Source: Kutzneria sp.
GTDB taxonomy: Bacteria; Actinomycetota; Actinomycetes; Mycobacteriales; Pseudonocardiaceae
Assembly (NCBI GenBank): GCA_019239965.1
Contig: JAFAZC010000073.1
Span: 1-50,100, forward strand
Reading direction: 5' to 3'
DNA length: 50,100 bases
This document shows, piece by piece, positions 8,159 through 16,569 of this stretch; position 1 is the stretch's first letter, and every line of letters begins with the position of its first letter. A program made the position numbers and the translations under genes. The notes under the pieces were generated by a model. It did not search any database and was not told the origin of the DNA. It was given only the letters and a program-made list of their open reading frames with translations.

Positions 8159-9247
8159 ATGCCTCAGCAGGTTCGCGGAATCGTGGCGATGGGGAAAGGG
8201 GAACCGGTCGGCGTGCGATCGGTGACCGTGCCCGATCCCGGTCCCGGCGAAGCGGTCGTCGCGGTGCGAGCGTGCGGGGTGTGCCACACCGATCTGCACT
8301 ACCGCGAGGGCGGCATCACCGACGACTTCCCGTTCCTGCTGGGACATGAGGCAGCCGGTGTGGTCGAGGAGGTCGGCGAGGGTGTCTCCACCATCGCCCC
8401 GGGAGACTTCGTCATCCTGAACTGGCGGGCGGTCTGCGGGCAGTGTCGGGCCTGTCGCCGTGGACGCCCCTGGTACTGCTTTGACACCTTCAACGCGGCG
8501 CAACCGATGACCCTGTCGGACGGACAACCGCTGAGCCCGGCGCTGGGCATCGGCGCCTTCGCCGAGAAGACGCTGGTGCACAGCGGCCAGTGCACGCTGG
8601 TGGATTCCAGGATCCGTCCCGAGGTGGCCGGGTTGCTCGGGTGCGGGATCATGGCGGGACTCGGCGCAGCGATCAACACCGGCGGGGTGACCAGAGGGGA
8701 CACCGTCGCCGTGATCGGCTGCGGCGGGGTGGGCAGCGCCGCGATAGCCGGGGCCGTGCTCGCCGGGGCCTCGAAGATCATCGCCGTCGACATCGACCAG
8801 CACAAGCTGACCTGGGCCGAGGAGTTCGGCGCGACCGACCACGTCAACGCCTCCGACGGTGACGTGGTCGAACGGATCCGCGACCTCACCGGTGGAGTCG
8901 GCGCCGACGTCGTGATCGACGCCGTCGGGCATCCGGACACGTGGAAACAGGCGTTCTACGCCCGCGACCTCGCTGGCACCGCTGTACTGGTCGGCGTGCC
9001 GACTCCGGACATGCGTCTGGACATGCCCCTGCAGGACTTCTTCTCGCGTGGCGGTTCGGTCAAGTCCTCCTGGTACGGCGACTGTCTGCCGAGTCGCGAC
9101 TTTCCCATGCTCGTCGATCTGCACCTGCGGGGTCGGTTGCCGTTGGACAAGTTCGTCACCGAGTGCATCGCGCTGGAGCAGGTCGAGGAGTCCTTCGAGC
9201 GCATGCGGCGCGGCGACGTACTGCGCAGCGTCGTGCTGTTCGGCTAG
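8159..9247 (+). CDS. mscR: S-(hydroxymethyl)mycothiol dehydrogenase (362 aa)
   Basis: A zinc-dependent medium-chain alcohol dehydrogenase that oxidises the adduct of formaldehyde and mycothiol to the S-formyl adduct with NAD+. The assignment rests on the near-continuous match to the known actinobacterial enzyme: catalytic zinc site [15 protein letters not shown] and GHEAAG, structural zinc cysteines in [15 protein letters not shown], the Rossmann motif [14 protein letters not shown], and the family-specific [22 protein letters not shown] segment (here VKSSWYGDC). Length fits the family (~360). ATG 8159 follows AGAAGGTGG; the frame is open upstream but not coding. It indicates that the host makes mycothiol. 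The metallo-beta-lactamase-fold partner often found downstream of this gene is absent here. Confidence 0.93.
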   Translation: MPQQVRGIVAMGKGEPVGVRSVTVPDPGPGEAVVAVRACGVCHTDLHYREGGITDDFPFLLGHEAAGVVEEVGEGVSTIAPGDFVILNWRAVCGQCRACRRGRPWYCFDTFNAAQPMTLSDGQPLSPALGIGAFAEKTLVHSGQCTLVDSRIRPEVAGLLGCGIMAGLGAAINTGGVTRGDTVAVIGCGGVGSAAIAGAVLAGASKIIAVDIDQHKLTWAEEFGATDHVNASDGDVVERIRDLTGGVGADVVIDAVGHPDTWKQAFYARDLAGTAVLVGVPTPDMRLDMPLQDFFSRGGSVKSSWYGDCLPSRDFPMLVDLHLRGRLPLDKFVTECIALEQVEESFERMRRGDVLRSVVLFG

Positions 9248-9345
9248 CGCGGCGGAGACCGCCGGCCGGCCCGCGACCAGCGCAGGCCGGCATCACCGTG
9301 CCCCTTGTCCGCGGCCGGACCGCCTTGGGCGACAATCATTTCACA

Positions 9346-10161
9346 ATGGCGACGCAAGATTTCAAGCTGCTGGTGTCCGTGGTGGTCAGCGCCGAGGACG
9401 AGCGGCAGGCACACGATGCCTGCCGTGACCTCGTCGACCGGACCGCCGGCAGCATCATGACGTCCGGTGATTGCTCCGACGAGGAACCCGGTTGCTGGTC
9501 GGTCACCATCGGCAAGGACCTGCCTGACGTGATGGTGCACAACGACGCCGCGACGCTGGCGAGAACCGTCCGCACGTTCATCCGGGAACTCGCGCCGGGC
9601 ACGCCACTACCCACGGTGTGCTGCGAGCCGCCGACCGCGTGGACCGTCCTCGACGATCCAGACCTGGTCGGTCAGCTGGTGCCCGGCGCGGAGCGCCTAC
9701 TGGTCGAGGCCTGGTCCGAGCGCGTTCCGCCGCTCGCCCCCGTGGCGCAGCCGCAGGCGGAGAACAGTGCCGCCGCCACGGCAGTCGAGCAGGCAACGCG
9801 ACTGCGACTGCGAGTGGACGTCGCCACTGGACATCCGGCTGGGGCACAGTGGCAGGCGCGGGCCCTGACCAGCAGGGTCGTCGACACCGCCGTCATCACC
9901 CAGGTAGTGGAACGCCCCGACGAGGTGAGTGTGTACCTGGAGCTGGGGCGGCATGGCGAAACCCCGGACCGGGCTGTGCTCGCGGCCGCGGAGGCGCTCG
10001 GCCGATCGAATTGGGCTCCGCTGAGTTGGGACGGCCGCACCGCCGTCCTGACGTGGACCGATCCGTTTCGTGCGGGGCCAGGCATCATCGGGTTGGAGCT
10101 GACGGCCAACCAGATGCTCGACGCTCTCGGGGTGGCATGGCCGGCCGAGGACGAACCGTAG
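9346..10161 (+). CDS. Hypothetical protein (271 aa), function unknown
   Basis: I do not recognise this protein. It is soluble, with no signal or membrane segment. The N-terminal ~110 residues are mixed alpha/beta and contain an acidic cysteine-bearing stretch (GDCSDEEPGCWSVTIG) and a CCEPP motif. After an Ala/Gln-rich linker (~130-150), the C-terminal ~120 residues look like a second alpha/beta domain ending GLELTANQMLDALGVAW. The ATG at 9346 has no strong ribosome binding site, and a leaderless start downstream of GACAATCATT is possible. It lies 98 nt after mscR and 174 nt before the small helical proteins, so its membership in the following cassette is uncertain. Confidence 0.7.
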   Translation: MATQDFKLLVSVVVSAEDERQAHDACRDLVDRTAGSIMTSGDCSDEEPGCWSVTIGKDLPDVMVHNDAATLARTVRTFIRELAPGTPLPTVCCEPPTAWTVLDDPDLVGQLVPGAERLLVEAWSERVPPLAPVAQPQAENSAAATAVEQATRLRLRVDVATGHPAGAQWQARALTSRVVDTAVITQVVERPDEVSVYLELGRHGETPDRAVLAAAEALGRSNWAPLSWDGRTAVLTWTDPFRAGPGIIGLELTANQMLDALGVAWPAEDEP

Positions 10162-10335
10162 CGAGCGAACCCGAAAGTCGATCAGTTGTCACGCAGTGTT
10201 GCCATGCACTCTTATGCACAGAAATAACGCCCGATCAGCCGATGCTCCTTGCCGGACAGGAATGCGAACGTACTAAGTTCGACGTTGAACGACTGGACGG
10301 TCGGGACTCGTATTGTCGAGAGGGACCAGGGGCAG

Positions 10336-10596
10336 ATGGCAAGCGTCGAGCAGGTCAGGGGCCAAATCAGCATGGCGAAGGAGCAGGCCGAACGGGGCGC
10401 GCGCGCACTCGCGGATGCGGAAACCGAGATCGGGCATGCTCAGCAAGCCTTCCAGGAGGCCGCCCAGGGCAGCAGCCAGTCCGAAGCGGGCGAGGTCAAC
10501 ACCATGTTCACCGCGGCGCTGCAAAAGGTCGGCGAGGCCAAGGACGCCGTACTTGCCGCGATGAGCAACGCCGAGTCGTACGCGGGCCGGCTGTAG
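10336..10596 (+). CDS. Small helical-hairpin protein, first of a tandem pair (86 aa)
   Basis: An all-helical protein: helix ~5-42, a Gly/Ser turn (AAQGSSQSEAGE, ~43-54), then helix ~55-80, ending SYAGRL. It starts MASVEQVRGQ, nearly the same as the next gene, and both end with AGRL, so the two are paralogues. The fold and size recall WXG100 (EsxA/EsxB-like) hairpins, but there is no W-x-G turn. It also resembles a family of actinobacterial small proteins that I recall as DUF6244, which I cannot verify. ATG 10336 follows GGGACCAGGGGC; the frame is open upstream to 10249 but that part is not conserved-looking. A dyad CGAAC-gtactaa-GTTCG (10265-10281) lies upstream and may be regulatory. Confidence 0.75.
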   Translation: MASVEQVRGQISMAKEQAERGARALADAETEIGHAQQAFQEAAQGSSQSEAGEVNTMFTAALQKVGEAKDAVLAAMSNAESYAGRL

Positions 10597-10600
10597 CCGG

Positions 10601-10852
10601 ATGGCGTCGGTCGAGCAGGTCCACACTGCGCTCAACCAGGTACAGGATCATCTGCGCACGGCTTACCAGCAAGTGAGCCACGCCCAGCAGCGGCTCAACG
10701 AGGCTGTAGCGATCTTGACGGCCGCCAGCCGGCTGCATCCGAGGTCGCTCGTGCCGCCGGAGCTGTCGCGGGCATGTGAGCACATTGGCGAGCAGCTCTC
10801 GCTGATCACGAGCGGGATGGAGGCGGTTGAACGATTCGCTGGCCGGTTGTGA
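10601..10852 (+). CDS. Small helical-hairpin protein, second of the pair (83 aa)
   Basis: Paralogue of the preceding gene, 4 nt downstream. It begins MASVEQVHTA and ends VERFAGRL. Two amphipathic helices (~5-40 and ~53-80) are joined by a proline-containing turn HPRSLVPPEL. It is rich in Gln, His and Ala and has no signal peptide. Tandem expression of two similar-length hairpins just upstream of a multi-domain FtsK-type ATPase is the arrangement seen for Esx pairs and EccC in type VII secretion; that link is inference and the WXG motif is absent. Function unknown. Confidence 0.73.
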   Translation: MASVEQVHTALNQVQDHLRTAYQQVSHAQQRLNEAVAILTAASRLHPRSLVPPELSRACEHIGEQLSLITSGMEAVERFAGRL

Positions 10853-10954
10853 GCGGCGCAATGACTGTGTCGACAGGTACCACTTCGACCGGGCGTGAGC
10901 AGCTTCCCTCGATCAGCAGCGGCTTGATCCCTTACCGTCGGTCTTCTTGGTAAG

Positions 10955-13777
10955 ATGATCAATGCGTCCGGCAGTGGATCCGTGAGGTGGGCGTTGAACA
11001 AGCGAACCGACCGCCGGCAGCGAATCTCTGAGGCGTTCGACGTGTTTCGGCGGACGGTAGCCGCCGCGCTCGGTGCCGCGGCACGAGCACATCACGAGGC
11101 GCGGGTGCTGCACGCACGGGACCTCTTCGAGATTGTGCTTCGTGAGGACGGCATCGACAAGGCGCTTGCCGATCCGCGCTACGCCCGGGTACTGCGCAAC
11201 CCAACGTTCACCGATGTGGTGGACAGAGCCATCGAGGATCGTGAACGGGTCTTCGCGAAGTGGACAGCGGAGGGCCCAAGGCGCCTGACCGAACTCGTCA
11301 CCGCCGCCGCCCCGGGCGCCGCGTCCGAGCCATACGCGAACTGGCTGGGCGAGGTGGGCACCGTCGGGAGCGGCGGGCCGGTCCCCGAGCTGTGGCGGAT
11401 CGGCACTGCGGTCGCCACCAGCGCTCCGCTTCCGCAGGAGTTTCCTGTGGCCGTACCACTGTTGGACCGTTCGCATCTGGCCATCGGTTCGACACCGGCC
11501 AGTCGCGCGGTGGCCGAGAGCCTCGTCGAGGCACTGGTGCTGCGCGTGCTGAGCTATTTCCAGCCCGGGCTTGTGCACGTGCACGTCTGGGACGTCAGCC
11601 AGTTGACCGGTTCGCTGCCCGGCCTCTACCCCCTCACCCGGGCGGGGCTGCTCACCGTGCACGACCCCGCCCGCCCGGTCGAGCTGCTCGACCAACTCAC
11701 CGAGCACATCCGCAAGGTGCACACCAGTGTCCTGTCCAGCGGGCACATGTCGTTGCGGTCCCAAGTCGGTGAGGCAGGTGAGCGCACCGAGCCCTGGCGC
11801 ATCGCGGTGTTCTTCGGCAACGGCACCACACTGCCGGACGACGAACTGCACAAATTGCAGCGAGTCGCCCGCAACGGCCTGGCCTGCGGCGTCCAGTTGA
11901 TCATGGTGGACTGCCCCATCTCGGTGAATAGCCCGGTGGAGACCGTTCTGCTGAATGACGACCTGGCCGGCACCACCACGATGTCCGGCCGGAAGGCCAG
12001 GTTCCACGTCGACCCCGCGCTGCCACGGGAACTGGTGCCGAGGGCAAGCGCGATGATCGCGGACGCCCTCGAGGAACGCAGGAGCAGAGCCTGCGTCTTC
12101 GACGAGTTGCTTCCCGAGCGGCTGTGGTCGAGCACGTCATCCACTGGCGTGCAGACACCGGTCGGCCACCGGGACGGTGTTCCTGTCGTGGTCAGCATCG
12201 GCGACACCTCGCCGCACGTGTTGATCGGCGGCCCGAGTGGGTCGGGCAAGACGAACTTCCTCTACGCCATGCTCGGCGGGCTCGCGGCACGGTATTCACC
12301 CGACGAGCTCGAGTTGTACCTGCTCGACTTCAAGGAAGGCGTGTCGTTCGCCCAGTTCGCGCCGGGCCGCAAGGACCCGACGTGGCTGCCCAATGCTCGG
12401 CTAGTCGGCGTGAACGTCAATCAGGACAGGGAGTTCGGCGTTGCCCTGCTGCGCTTTCTCGCCGAACAGATGCGACGCAGGGCGGACGCGGCCAAACGAC
12501 ACGAGGTCACCAAACTGGAGGAGCTGCGCGCCGACGATCCGCAGGGGCGCTGGCCACGCATCGTGGCTGTGATCGACGAGTTCCAGTATCTGTTCGCCGA
12601 CAAAGACGCGGTCACGCGGGAAGCGGTGTCCCTGCTCGAGGACCTTGCCCGTCGGGGTCGCTCGCAGGGTATTCACCTCGTACTGTCCAGTCAGGATGTG
12701 TCCAGCATCGAGGCGTTCTGGGGCAAGCCCGCGATTTTCGAGCAGTTCACTGTCCGGGTAGCACTGCCAAAGGCACGCAGGGTACTTGTTGACGGCAACA
12801 CCGAAGCGATCGAACTACCCCGGTGGCACGCGGTGATCAACCACGAATCCGGTGTGAGTCAGGGCAACGAGGTCGCGCGCATCCCGGACGCCACCGCCCG
12901 CGGCACGATGGACCGCTTGCAGGCCAGTCTCTTCCAGCTGCGGCCTCCCGGCCTCGCGCAACCACGCCTGTTCGACGGAAGCCGGATTCCGGTACTCGAG
13001 GAACTGCCCGGCTTCCATGCGCTCGGGCCGGCCGGAGGCAGAGCACCGACCGTGCTGCTCGGCAAGGTGATCGATGTCGAGGACCATGCGGCAAGGGTCT
13101 CTCTGGCCAGGGCTCCAGGCCGCAACCTGGCGGTCTTCGGTTCGGCGCATGAGGAGAGCACCAGCGTGTTGCGGGCCGCCGCGTTGTCACTGGCCCGACA
13201 GCATCTGCCGGGTGAGGCGGTGTTCACCGTCGCGCCGCTGATCGACGACGCAAGGCCTTTCGCCGACGACGTGACACGCGCGCTCACCGCGGTCGGCCAC
13301 GAAGTGGCCGTCGTCGATCTCGACGGAATTCGGGAGCACCTGTCGGGGATCGCCGCGGAGCTGACCGCGCGACTCACCGCGACGGTGACGGAGCCGCCAA
13401 AACCGCACTACCTGCTCGTCTACGCGATGGATGCGGCCAATGCTCTGCTCGAAGCGAAGGACCGCGCGACCTCATTGTCTGGTGTGGACAGTCTGCGTCA
13501 AGTCATCAAACACGGACCGGAGAACCGAACTCATCTGATTGGTTGGTGGCGCAGTGCACAGCGACTCAAGAGCGTGCTGATGATGGGCGCCTCTGCCGAC
13601 GATATCGGCTCCTGGGTGGCTTTCGACGTCCAGGGACAGGATCTGACGGGTTTCGCGTCCGGCCAACTGATCACCTGGTCGCCGCGGCCGAGACGTGGAC
13701 TGTTCTTCGACCGCTTCGAACACTCCAGGCCTGAGGTTGTGATCCCTTTCGACGCCACGGAGCGAACCGGTGAATGA
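10955..13777 (+). CDS. Three-module FtsK/SpoIIIE-type ATPase, EccC-like (940 aa)
   Basis: A large soluble P-loop ATPase. The central module (~residues 400-660) is a complete FtsK/SpoIIIE domain: Walker A GGPSGSGKTNFLY near residue 425, Walker B RIVAVIDEFQYLF near 535, then an LARRGRSQGIHLVLSSQ sensor region. A module-like segment around residue 170 (HLAIGSTPASRAVAESLVEA) and another around 725 (NLAVFGSAHEESTSVLRAAA) sit where P-loops would be but lack the G-K-T/S, so they look like degenerate copies. This one-active-of-three layout resembles EccC of type VII secretion, though no membrane segment is seen. ATG 10955 is weakly supported; TTG 10994, after GAGGTGGG, is an alternative. The next gene overlaps its end by 8 nt. 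Confidence 0.85.
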   Translation: MINASGSGSVRWALNKRTDRRQRISEAFDVFRRTVAAALGAAARAHHEARVLHARDLFEIVLREDGIDKALADPRYARVLRNPTFTDVVDRAIEDRERVFAKWTAEGPRRLTELVTAAAPGAASEPYANWLGEVGTVGSGGPVPELWRIGTAVATSAPLPQEFPVAVPLLDRSHLAIGSTPASRAVAESLVEALVLRVLSYFQPGLVHVHVWDVSQLTGSLPGLYPLTRAGLLTVHDPARPVELLDQLTEHIRKVHTSVLSSGHMSLRSQVGEAGERTEPWRIAVFFGNGTTLPDDELHKLQRVARNGLACGVQLIMVDCPISVNSPVETVLLNDDLAGTTTMSGRKARFHVDPALPRELVPRASAMIADALEERRSRACVFDELLPERLWSSTSSTGVQTPVGHRDGVPVVVSIGDTSPHVLIGGPSGSGKTNFLYAMLGGLAARYSPDELELYLLDFKEGVSFAQFAPGRKDPTWLPNARLVGVNVNQDREFGVALLRFLAEQMRRRADAAKRHEVTKLEELRADDPQGRWPRIVAVIDEFQYLFADKDAVTREAVSLLEDLARRGRSQGIHLVLSSQDVSSIEAFWGKPAIFEQFTVRVALPKARRVLVDGNTEAIELPRWHAVINHESGVSQGNEVARIPDATARGTMDRLQASLFQLRPPGLAQPRLFDGSRIPVLEELPGFHALGPAGGRAPTVLLGKVIDVEDHAARVSLARAPGRNLAVFGSAHEESTSVLRAAALSLARQHLPGEAVFTVAPLIDDARPFADDVTRALTAVGHEVAVVDLDGIREHLSGIAAELTARLTATVTEPPKPHYLLVYAMDAANALLEAKDRATSLSGVDSLRQVIKHGPENRTHLIGWWRSAQRLKSVLMMGASADDIGSWVAFDVQGQDLTGFASGQLITWSPRPRRGLFFDRFEHSRPEVVIPFDATERTGE

Positions 13778-14138
13778 ACCGATCAGCGCCACCGAGCGCT
13801 ACAAGGAAATCGCGGGCTGGGTTGACGAGGCCGTGGAGAGGATGCGGGAGCAGGACAACGAGAAAGTCGCCGAGTTGACCGAGCGGCTGACCGCCGCACA
13901 ACGCCTTGTCGACGAGGCGGCGGCCCGCGAGCGGGCGACAAAGGCAGGCGTGCGGACCCACTGGGAAGCGGTCGTCAAGGAGCTCTACCACGAGCGGTGG
14001 CTCATGATGACCCCGCTGCCACGGGCCGACCTGTCCGCGTCACACCAGAAACTGAACCACTATGACGCCGAGGTGGGGCGGACCTACGACGACCTGACCG
14101 ACGCGCTGCGCAAGAAGTCGATCATCACTCGGCGTTGA
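13770..14138 (+). CDS. Small coiled-coil protein (122 aa)
   Basis: Translationally coupled to the ATPase: its ATG (13770) lies inside the end of that gene. The protein is strongly charged and helical, with heptad-like stretches from ~12 to ~65 (VDEAVERMREQDNEKVAELT...) and a second helical region near the C-terminus. It ends in the basic KKSIITRR. No enzymatic motif is visible. It is probably a structural or regulatory partner of the ATPase (inference from overlap). A strong dyad overlaps its stop codon at 14133-14152. Confidence 0.75.
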   Translation: MNEPISATERYKEIAGWVDEAVERMREQDNEKVAELTERLTAAQRLVDEAAARERATKAGVRTHWEAVVKELYHERWLMMTPLPRADLSASHQKLNHYDAEVGRTYDDLTDALRKKSIITRR

Positions 14139-14371
14139 CAACGGTGTCAACGAGGTGTGCGGAGGCGCCGCGGTCATCGACGCCCCCGCACACACCCGGC
14201 TTCCCGGCGGGAGCCAACGCACCCCCTCGTGAGCGCGGCTCCTCCTGACCTTGGGCAGGGTCCGAGGTCATTATCTCCGGCAATCCCCCAGCACCTCACT
14301 CAACCAATGGTTGAGCTCCGCTTTGTTAGTCTAAGCTCCGTACCACCAATGTTGTCAACCGACAGTTGAGG
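14133..14371. promoter_or_regulatory. Three TCAAC/GTTGA dyads before the EspR-like gene
   Basis: Three inverted repeats share a TCAAC half-site: CGTTGACAacggTGTCAACG (14133-14152, 8-bp arms), CTCAACCaatGGTTGAG (14299-14315, 7-bp arms), and TCAAC-cgaca-GTTGA (14355-14369). The last lies 8 nt before the ATG at 14378 and the second overlaps the likely -35 region. This is a typical repressor layout with promoter-proximal and distal sites. The encoded EspR-like protein is the natural candidate ligand (inference). No gene is supported between 14139 and 14377. Confidence 0.65.
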
Positions 14372-14377
14372 TGTGGA

Positions 14378-14827
14378 ATGTCCGACGGCGACGGACGTTC
14401 GCTGCTCGCGGGTCGTCTGAACCGCTTGTTCGACGACATCCGTCCGGAGGGGCGCAACGGTCGACGGTGGACCAACGACGAGGTGGCCGTGGCTCTCAAG
14501 AGGTCCGAGCCAACCATGCGGGTCAGCGGCGCCTACCTTTCGGCACTGCGGACCGGGGCGAAGCGTCGACCCTCGACCGAGATCCTGATCGCGCTCGCTC
14601 GATTCTTCGGCGTGCCGCTGGACTACTTTGTCGATGACGATGCCGCCGCGCGGACCGAGGCCGAACTGGAGTTGGCCAAGGTGGCCGGGAATCTGGGCGT
14701 ACGCCGGCTGGCGTTGCGCGCGTTGGAGCTGTCTCCCGAGGCACTCGCCACGGTGACCGAGATCATCGACCAGGTCATCGCGCTTGACGACAAGCTTTCA
14801 GAACCGTCCATCGCGATGCCGAAGTGA
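14378..14827 (+). CDS. EspR-like XRE transcriptional regulator (149 aa)
   Basis: A helix-turn-helix regulator that resembles mycobacterial EspR in layout: it opens LAGRLNRLFDDIRPEGRNGR, followed by TNDEVAVALK, the recognition region GAYLSALRTGAKRRPSTE, and a C-terminal helical dimerisation part (FFGVPLDYFVDDD onwards). EspR binds distant sites and loops DNA; the spaced dyads upstream would suit that mode. ATG 14378 follows GAGGTGTGG. It heads a run of four genes (regulator, HExxH protein, membrane protein, P450) with gaps or overlaps of at most 42 nt. In many phage and mobile elements, XRE plus ImmA/IrrE pairs act as repressor and derepressing protease. Confidence 0.87.
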   Translation: MSDGDGRSLLAGRLNRLFDDIRPEGRNGRRWTNDEVAVALKRSEPTMRVSGAYLSALRTGAKRRPSTEILIALARFFGVPLDYFVDDDAAARTEAELELAKVAGNLGVRRLALRALELSPEALATVTEIIDQVIALDDKLSEPSIAMPK

Positions 14828-14869
14828 TCGTGACGACATGACGGGCACAGATGTCGAGACCTCGACGGC

Positions 14870-15403
14870 ATGGGCATGAAACGGCTGCGCCGGCAGTGCG
14901 CCAAGGTGATCGACACGGTCGAGATCCCCGATCCGTTCGATGTCCGCGAGCTGTCTTCCCGTATCGGGCAACGGAGAGGACGACCGATCCACCTGATCCC
15001 GTACCGCATGCCGGCCGGCGGTCCGTGCGGACTGTGGGTGTCGACGGACAACGCCGACTACATCGTCTACGAGGAACACACCAGTACTCTGCACCGTGAG
15101 CACATCATCCTGCACGAACTCGGCCATCTGCTGTGCGACCATCAGATGACGCCAGCGCATGACGGCGAGCCAGCCGGACCGGTGTTCCCCTCGCTGGATC
15201 CGCGCACCGTGGAACGGGTACTCCAGCGTACGCACTACACCGCGGTCGAGGAACAGCAGGCGGAGCTGATCGCCTCGCTGATCCTGGAACGGGTCAGCCG
15301 GTGGGCTCCCAGCCGGTACCCACCCAGCAACGCTCGGGAGATCTCGGCCCGTGACGCCGACACCATCGACCGAATCCGCCGTTCACTCGGCGACCAGGGA
15401 TGA
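14870..15403 (+). CDS. ImmA/IrrE-type HExxH protein (177 aa)
   Basis: A small putative metallopeptidase. The zinc motif is HEL-GH in REHIILHELGHLLCDH (residues ~76-90); a downstream EEQQAELIASLIL near 125-138 supplies the typical third-ligand Glu helix. These features match the ImmA/IrrE family, whose members cleave an XRE-type repressor to induce its targets. Its position directly behind an XRE gene supports that pairing here (inference). The start may be ATG 14870 or ATG 14876; no strong ribosome binding site is present. The stop overlaps the next start (ATGA at 15400). Confidence 0.83.
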   Translation: MGMKRLRRQCAKVIDTVEIPDPFDVRELSSRIGQRRGRPIHLIPYRMPAGGPCGLWVSTDNADYIVYEEHTSTLHREHIILHELGHLLCDHQMTPAHDGEPAGPVFPSLDPRTVERVLQRTHYTAVEEQQAELIASLILERVSRWAPSRYPPSNAREISARDADTIDRIRRSLGDQG

Positions 15404-16569
15404 TCACGATTCTCTACCCGACGTGCGCGGCGGTCAGCTGGTCGGCCGCGCTCTACAAGATTCGGGCGTTACGGGGCCGGCCTCGCGACCACGCCGGTTG
15501 CGCGCTTGCCACGAGCCTGGTCGCCCTTGGCCTGATATTCATGGTCGCGACACCAGTAGTGTGGGGCGCGATCGACAGGTTCACCGGAATCGTGAATCTG
15601 TCGACTCTGCTCTCACAGGGCTGCGTGGTCGTTTTCGGCGCCTGTGAACAGGTACTGCTGCTGCTGTGGCTCTGGCCACCGGATCGCGCCTGGCGCAAGG
15701 CCCGGACTCGGCTGCTGGTCGCCGGCGCCGCACTGGTGACGATCACTGTGCTGTTCGCCGCGTCGGCGACCACCGACGAGCAGACAAGCGACTTCGTTGT
15801 CAACCATGCCGGCGAGCCGTACTACGCCTGCTACCTGGCAGTCTTCGTCACCGCGTTCGCGGTCAGCCAGGTCGAGGTGGTCAGGCTGTGCCGGCGTTAC
15901 CGGAAGGCCGTCGCCTCGCCCTGGTTGCGACGAGGCCTGTCGTTGGCGGGTACTGGTGCCGCACTCGGCCTGGTGTACTGCGCCGCACGATACGCCGACG
16001 TCGTCCTCGTCCGGTTCGGGCTGGACGCCGCCAGCTGGGAGGTGCTCGCCAGACTCGGAGCCGGTGTCGGGGCAATCCTCAACACGATCGGCTGGACCAT
16101 TCCGAGTTGGGGACCGGCGCTCGGCTGGGTTGGCCGCTGGCGGCACTATCGCCGACTGTATCCACTCTGGGCGGCACTGTACCGGGTCACTCCTGCCATC
16201 GTCCTCGATCCCGACAGCGACCGGCGCGGGCTTCGCGACATCCGTTTTCGCCTCTACCGCAGGACCATCGAGATACGCGATGGGCAGCTGGCACTCCGCC
16301 CGTACCTGGATCCCGATGTCGCAAGGCTCGCGACCAGGCACGCCACCGCCGCCGGCCTGGACGGCGACCGGCTGCGCGCGACCGTGCAGGCGACCCAGCT
16401 GGCGGTGGCCTTGCGCGCCAAAGAGGCAGGTCGGTCACCGGCCCAGGCCGCGGACCCGGTCGACCACCGCGGTACCGATCTGGCCGAGGAGATCGATTGG
16501 CTGGTCATGGTCAGCATGGCGTTCACCAGTTCGCCCGTGGTCACAACCGTTCTGGACGAGGTCCCATGA
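15400..16569 (+). CDS. MAB_1171c-like multi-pass membrane protein (389 aa)
   Basis: An integral membrane protein with about seven hydrophobic segments in the first ~235 residues, followed by a soluble C-terminal part (~240-389) containing LYPLWAALYRVTPAIVL and the basic RFRLYRRTIEIRDG stretch. This matches the actinobacterial family annotated MAB_1171c or DUF6545 (from memory), whose biochemical role is unknown. Such genes are often preceded by an XRE regulator and an HExxH protein, as here. It is coupled to both neighbours by 4-nt overlaps. A sensor or transporter role is plausible but not shown. Confidence 0.82.
   Translation: MITILYPTCAAVSWSAALYKIRALRGRPRDHAGCALATSLVALGLIFMVATPVVWGAIDRFTGIVNLSTLLSQGCVVVFGACEQVLLLLWLWPPDRAWRKARTRLLVAGAALVTITVLFAASATTDEQTSDFVVNHAGEPYYACYLAVFVTAFAVSQVEVVRLCRRYRKAVASPWLRRGLSLAGTGAALGLVYCAARYADVVLVRFGLDAASWEVLARLGAGVGAILNTIGWTIPSWGPALGWVGRWRHYRRLYPLWAALYRVTPAIVLDPDSDRRGLRDIRFRLYRRTIEIRDGQLALRPYLDPDVARLATRHATAAGLDGDRLRATVQATQLAVALRAKEAGRSPAQAADPVDHRGTDLAEEIDWLVMVSMAFTSSPVVTTVLDEVP

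Noticed and set aside
7970..9124. Long leftward frame opposite mscR
   Set aside because: Antisense of a well-defined dehydrogenase; it has no recognisable motif.
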